Origin: Rhodococcus sp. CH91
GTDB taxonomy: Bacteria > Actinomycetota > Actinomycetes > Mycobacteriales > Mycobacteriaceae
Direction of reading: 5' to 3'
DNA: 64,000 nucleotides
NCBI RefSeq assembly: GCF_022554085.1
Contig: NZ_JAKFYR010000001.1
Location: 372,001 to 436,000, forward strand
Positions within the stretch are counted from its first letter, which is position 1. Every line of letters starts with the position of its first letter. The notes below the pieces were generated by a model, which did no database searches, was not told the origin of the DNA, and worked only from the letters and a program-made list of their open reading frames with translations. The position numbers were made by a program, and so were the translations under genes. Positions 62,127 through 64,000 of this stretch are shown piece by piece.

Positions 62127-63311
62127 TCAGGAGTTCTTCTTCTGTTCCTGCTTGACGAGTCCGCCGCCGATGATCAGGCGCTGGATCTCGCTGGTGCCCT
62201 CGTACAGGCGCAGCAGTCGCACGTCGCGGTAGATGCGTTCGACCGGCACCTCCCGCATGTATCCGGTACCGCCGTGGATCTGCACCGCGAGATCGGCTAC
62301 CTTGCCGACCATTTCGGTGCAGTACAGCTTCGCCACCGAGGGCGCGATCCGGCGATCGGTCTCCTCGACCCATGCCTTCGCGGCGTCGCGCACGAGTGCG
62401 CGGCCGGCCATCACACCGGTCTGCTGGTCGGCGATCATCGCCTGTACGAGCTGGAAGTTCCCGATCGGGGTGCCACCCTGGGTGGCGGTCGCGGCGTAGG
62501 CGACGGATTCGTCGAGGGCCCGCTGGGCCTGGCCGACCGACAGCGCGGCGATATGTACGCGACCACGGGCCAGGGAGATCATCGCGGCCTTGTAGCCGAC
62601 ATCCTCACTGCCGCCGACCAATGACGAAGCCGGGACGCGTACCTCGTCGAAGTGCACGTCGGCGGTCCAGGCACCTTCCTGGCCCATCTTCGCGTCCTTG
62701 TTTCCCACCCGGACACCCGGAGTGTCGGCGGGGACGAGGAAGACCGCGATGCCGGTCCCGTTCTCGTCTGCCGGACGGGTGCGGGCGAAGACGACGAACA
62801 GATTCGCCAGTGGGGCATTGGTGATGAAGCGCTTCTCGCCGGTGATCACCCAATCGTCGCCGTCGCGCACGGCCTTGGCACGCAGTCCCGAGGGGTTCGA
62901 CCCGGCGCCCGGCTCGGTCAGGGCGAAGGATGCGACGACCTCGCCCGAGGCGATGCCTTCGAGCCACTGCTCCTTCTGCTCGTCGGTACCGAAGTTGACG
63001 AGAACCTGACCGGCGATGCCGTTGTTGGTGCCGAACATCGAGCGCAGCGACAGTGTCGTGTAGCCGAGCTCCATGGCGAGTTCGGCGTCCTGCTGCAGAT
63101 TCAGGCCGAGCCCGCCCCACTGCTGCGGAATCGCGTAACCGAACAGGCCCATCTCCTTCGCGGCCGCGCGGATGTCCTCGGGGATCGCATTGGTGTCTGC
63201 GATCTCCTGCTCGCGCGGGACGACCACATTCCGGACGAACGCGCGGGTCTGGGCGAGGATCTCGCGGAAGTCGTCTTCGTCGACCTCGGGGGCAGGGATG
63301 GAGAGTGTCAT
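62127..63311 (-). CDS. Acyl-CoA dehydrogenase
   Basis: 394 residues: [86 protein letters not shown] in parts, with intact EGT. The tail (QEQKKNS) is short and charged. ATG 63311 gives [13 protein letters not shown]; the ribosome site is weak. Divergent from the FabG-like gene across a palindromic spacer. Confidence 0.92.
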   Translation of the reverse strand: MTLSIPAPEVDEDDFREILAQTRAFVRNVVVPREQEIADTNAIPEDIRAAAKEMGLFGYAIPQQWGGLGLNLQQDAELAMELGYTTLSLRSMFGTNNGIAGQVLVNFGTDEQKEQWLEGIASGEVVASFALTEPGAGSNPSGLRAKAVRDGDDWVITGEKRFITNAPLANLFVVFARTRPADENGTGIAVFLVPADTPGVRVGNKDAKMGQEGAWTADVHFDEVRVPASSLVGGSEDVGYKAAMISLARGRVHIAALSVGQAQRALDESVAYAATATQGGTPIGNFQLVQAMIADQQTGVMAGRALVRDAAKAWVEETDRRIAPSVAKLYCTEMVGKVADLAVQIHGGTGYMREVPVERIYRDVRLLRLYEGTSEIQRLIIGGGLVKQEQKKNS

Positions 63312-63347
63312 GTACTCGAGTTTCGTATCGCCCACGTGAGGTGTCCA

Positions 63348-63371
63348 ATACGAATGGCGCCATTCCCGTAT
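63348..63371. promoter_or_regulatory. Palindrome between acyl-CoA dehydrogenase and SDR genes
   Basis: GAATGGCGCCATTC (63352-63365) is a perfect 14-base palindrome flanked by ATACG and CGTAT arms (63348-63352, 63367-63371). It lies 41 bases upstream of the dehydrogenase start, a typical operator position for a TetR-like protein not seen here. Confidence 0.45.
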
Positions 63372-63479
63372 AGGCATTCTCGATGGTTCGGAAGGGCGCT
63401 ACCAGCACCGATCGCCGTTATATTCGACGACATCGACACATTCGGGGGCCGGTACGTGCCCCACCGAAAGGAATCTTGG

Positions 63480-64000
63480 ATGTCTCTGCTGGAGAATCGC
63501 ACTGCCGTCATCACCGGTGCCGCTCAGGGAATCGGTTTCGCCATTGCGCAGGAATTCGTCGCCGCCGGTGCCCGCGTGGTGATCGGCGACCTCGACCTCG
63601 ACGCCGCGAACGCCGCCGCGGAGAAGCTCGGTGGCCGTGACGTCGCCCGCGCGGTGCGGGCGAACGTCGTCGAGTCCGACGATTGGGACACCCTGCTCGC
63701 CGAGGCCCTCGACGGTTTCGGTTCGCTCGACGTCGTCGTCAACAACGCGGGCATCACCCGCGACGCCACCATGCGCACGATGACGGAGGAGGACTTCGAT
63801 CTGGTCATCGCGGTGCATCTGAAGGGAACCTGGCACGGCACCCGCAAGGCCGCCGCGATCATGCGTGAGGCCAAGCGCGGCGCGATCGTCAACATCTCGT
63901 CGCTGTCCGGCAAGGTCGGCATGGTCGGACAGACCAACTACTCGGCCGCGAAGGCCGGCATCGTCGGTCTGACCAAGGCTGCCGCGAAGGAGATGGCGCA
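63480..64000 (+). CDS. FabG-like SDR, 3-oxoacyl reductase type (partial, cut by window end)
   Basis: The first 173 codons are present and open to the window edge. [59 protein letters not shown] with catalytic Ser, Tyr and Lys are intact; this is the FabG/PhaB style. AAGGAA precedes the ATG at 63480. It may act as 3-hydroxyacyl-CoA dehydrogenase for the neighbouring beta-oxidation genes. Confidence 0.9.
   Translation, partial: MSLLENRTAVITGAAQGIGFAIAQEFVAAGARVVIGDLDLDAANAAAEKLGGRDVARAVRANVVESDDWDTLLAEALDGFGSLDVVVNNAGITRDATMRTMTEEDFDLVIAVHLKGTWHGTRKAAAIMREAKRGAIVNISSLSGKVGMVGQTNYSAAKAGIVGLTKAAAKEMA

Noticed and set aside
1-64000. Mobile elements, CRISPR arrays, tRNA or rRNA genes
   Set aside because: No transposase, integrase, direct-repeat array or structural RNA pattern was seen on reading the window.

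Overview
The window is high-GC actinobacterial DNA, most likely a Rhodococcus or close mycolic-acid relative. Pointers are gene order matching the mycobacterial leucine/itaconate locus (accD1-accA1-fadE19-MaoC-citE), succinyl-CoA:3-ketoacid CoA-transferase genes, two mycofactocin-type short-chain dehydrogenases, an F420-type luciferase-like enzyme, IdeR-like iron boxes, a HspR/Hsp20 pair and several apparently leaderless genes. Codon use looks uniform throughout. I see no insertion sequence, phage gene, CRISPR array, tRNA or rRNA. The species assignment is inference.

Layout. 1-0.4 kb: start of a NIT-domain sensor kinase. 0.7-16.1 kb: a LysR regulator and a scattered molybdenum-hydroxylase locus (coxG, coxM, coxL, coxS, xdhC, coxE, coxD homologues). 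A mycofactocin-type SDR and a sulfonate-type ABC transporter/flavin monooxygenase/OsmC operon with its GntR regulator lie inside it. The large subunit carries AYRGAGR, so it is a form II enzyme and not a proven CO dehydrogenase. 16.1-19.4 kb: small zinc-ribbon protein, HspR-like regulator, Hsp20, zinc alcohol dehydrogenase and a DUF6480 membrane peptide. 19.6-27.4 kb: a catabolic-looking block transcribed leftward (MHS transporter, NtaA-type monooxygenase, aldo/keto reductase, SDR, ColD-like PLP enzyme with His in place of the catalytic Lys, mycofactocin-type SDR, VOC protein) with a TetR regulator and two matching operators. This is my best candidate for an undescribed pathway.

27.7-34.1 kb: a secreted His/Asp/Lys-rich protein, an ABC exporter with a DesK/NarL-type two-component system, and a CHASE3 kinase with a stand-alone receiver. 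34.3-36.6 kb: F420-type enzyme, thioesterase and TetR. 36.7-45.2 kb: acyl-CoA carboxylase, acyl-CoA dehydrogenase, MaoC and CitE-like lyase (leucine/itaconate type), then IclR and scoAB. The carbon flow would end in acetoacetate, activated by ScoAB. 45.2-49.6 kb: DUF1992 protein, IclR, and the lower meta-cleavage operon (hydratase, acylating acetaldehyde dehydrogenase, aldolase), which turns 2-hydroxypenta-2,4-dienoate-type acids into pyruvate and acyl-CoA.

49.6-52.9 kb: GNAT, bacterioferritin with its ferredoxin under a promoter with IdeR-like boxes and a perfect CRP-type site, and three tandem AIM24 genes. 53.0-64.0 kb: a beta-oxidation-like island (two acyl-CoA dehydrogenases and a CaiB CoA-transferase diverging from an MFS transporter, thiolase, SDR and acyl-CoA ligase; then another acyl-CoA dehydrogenase and a FabG-like SDR cut by the window end). 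It probably takes up, activates and degrades a carboxylic acid whose identity the sequence does not reveal.
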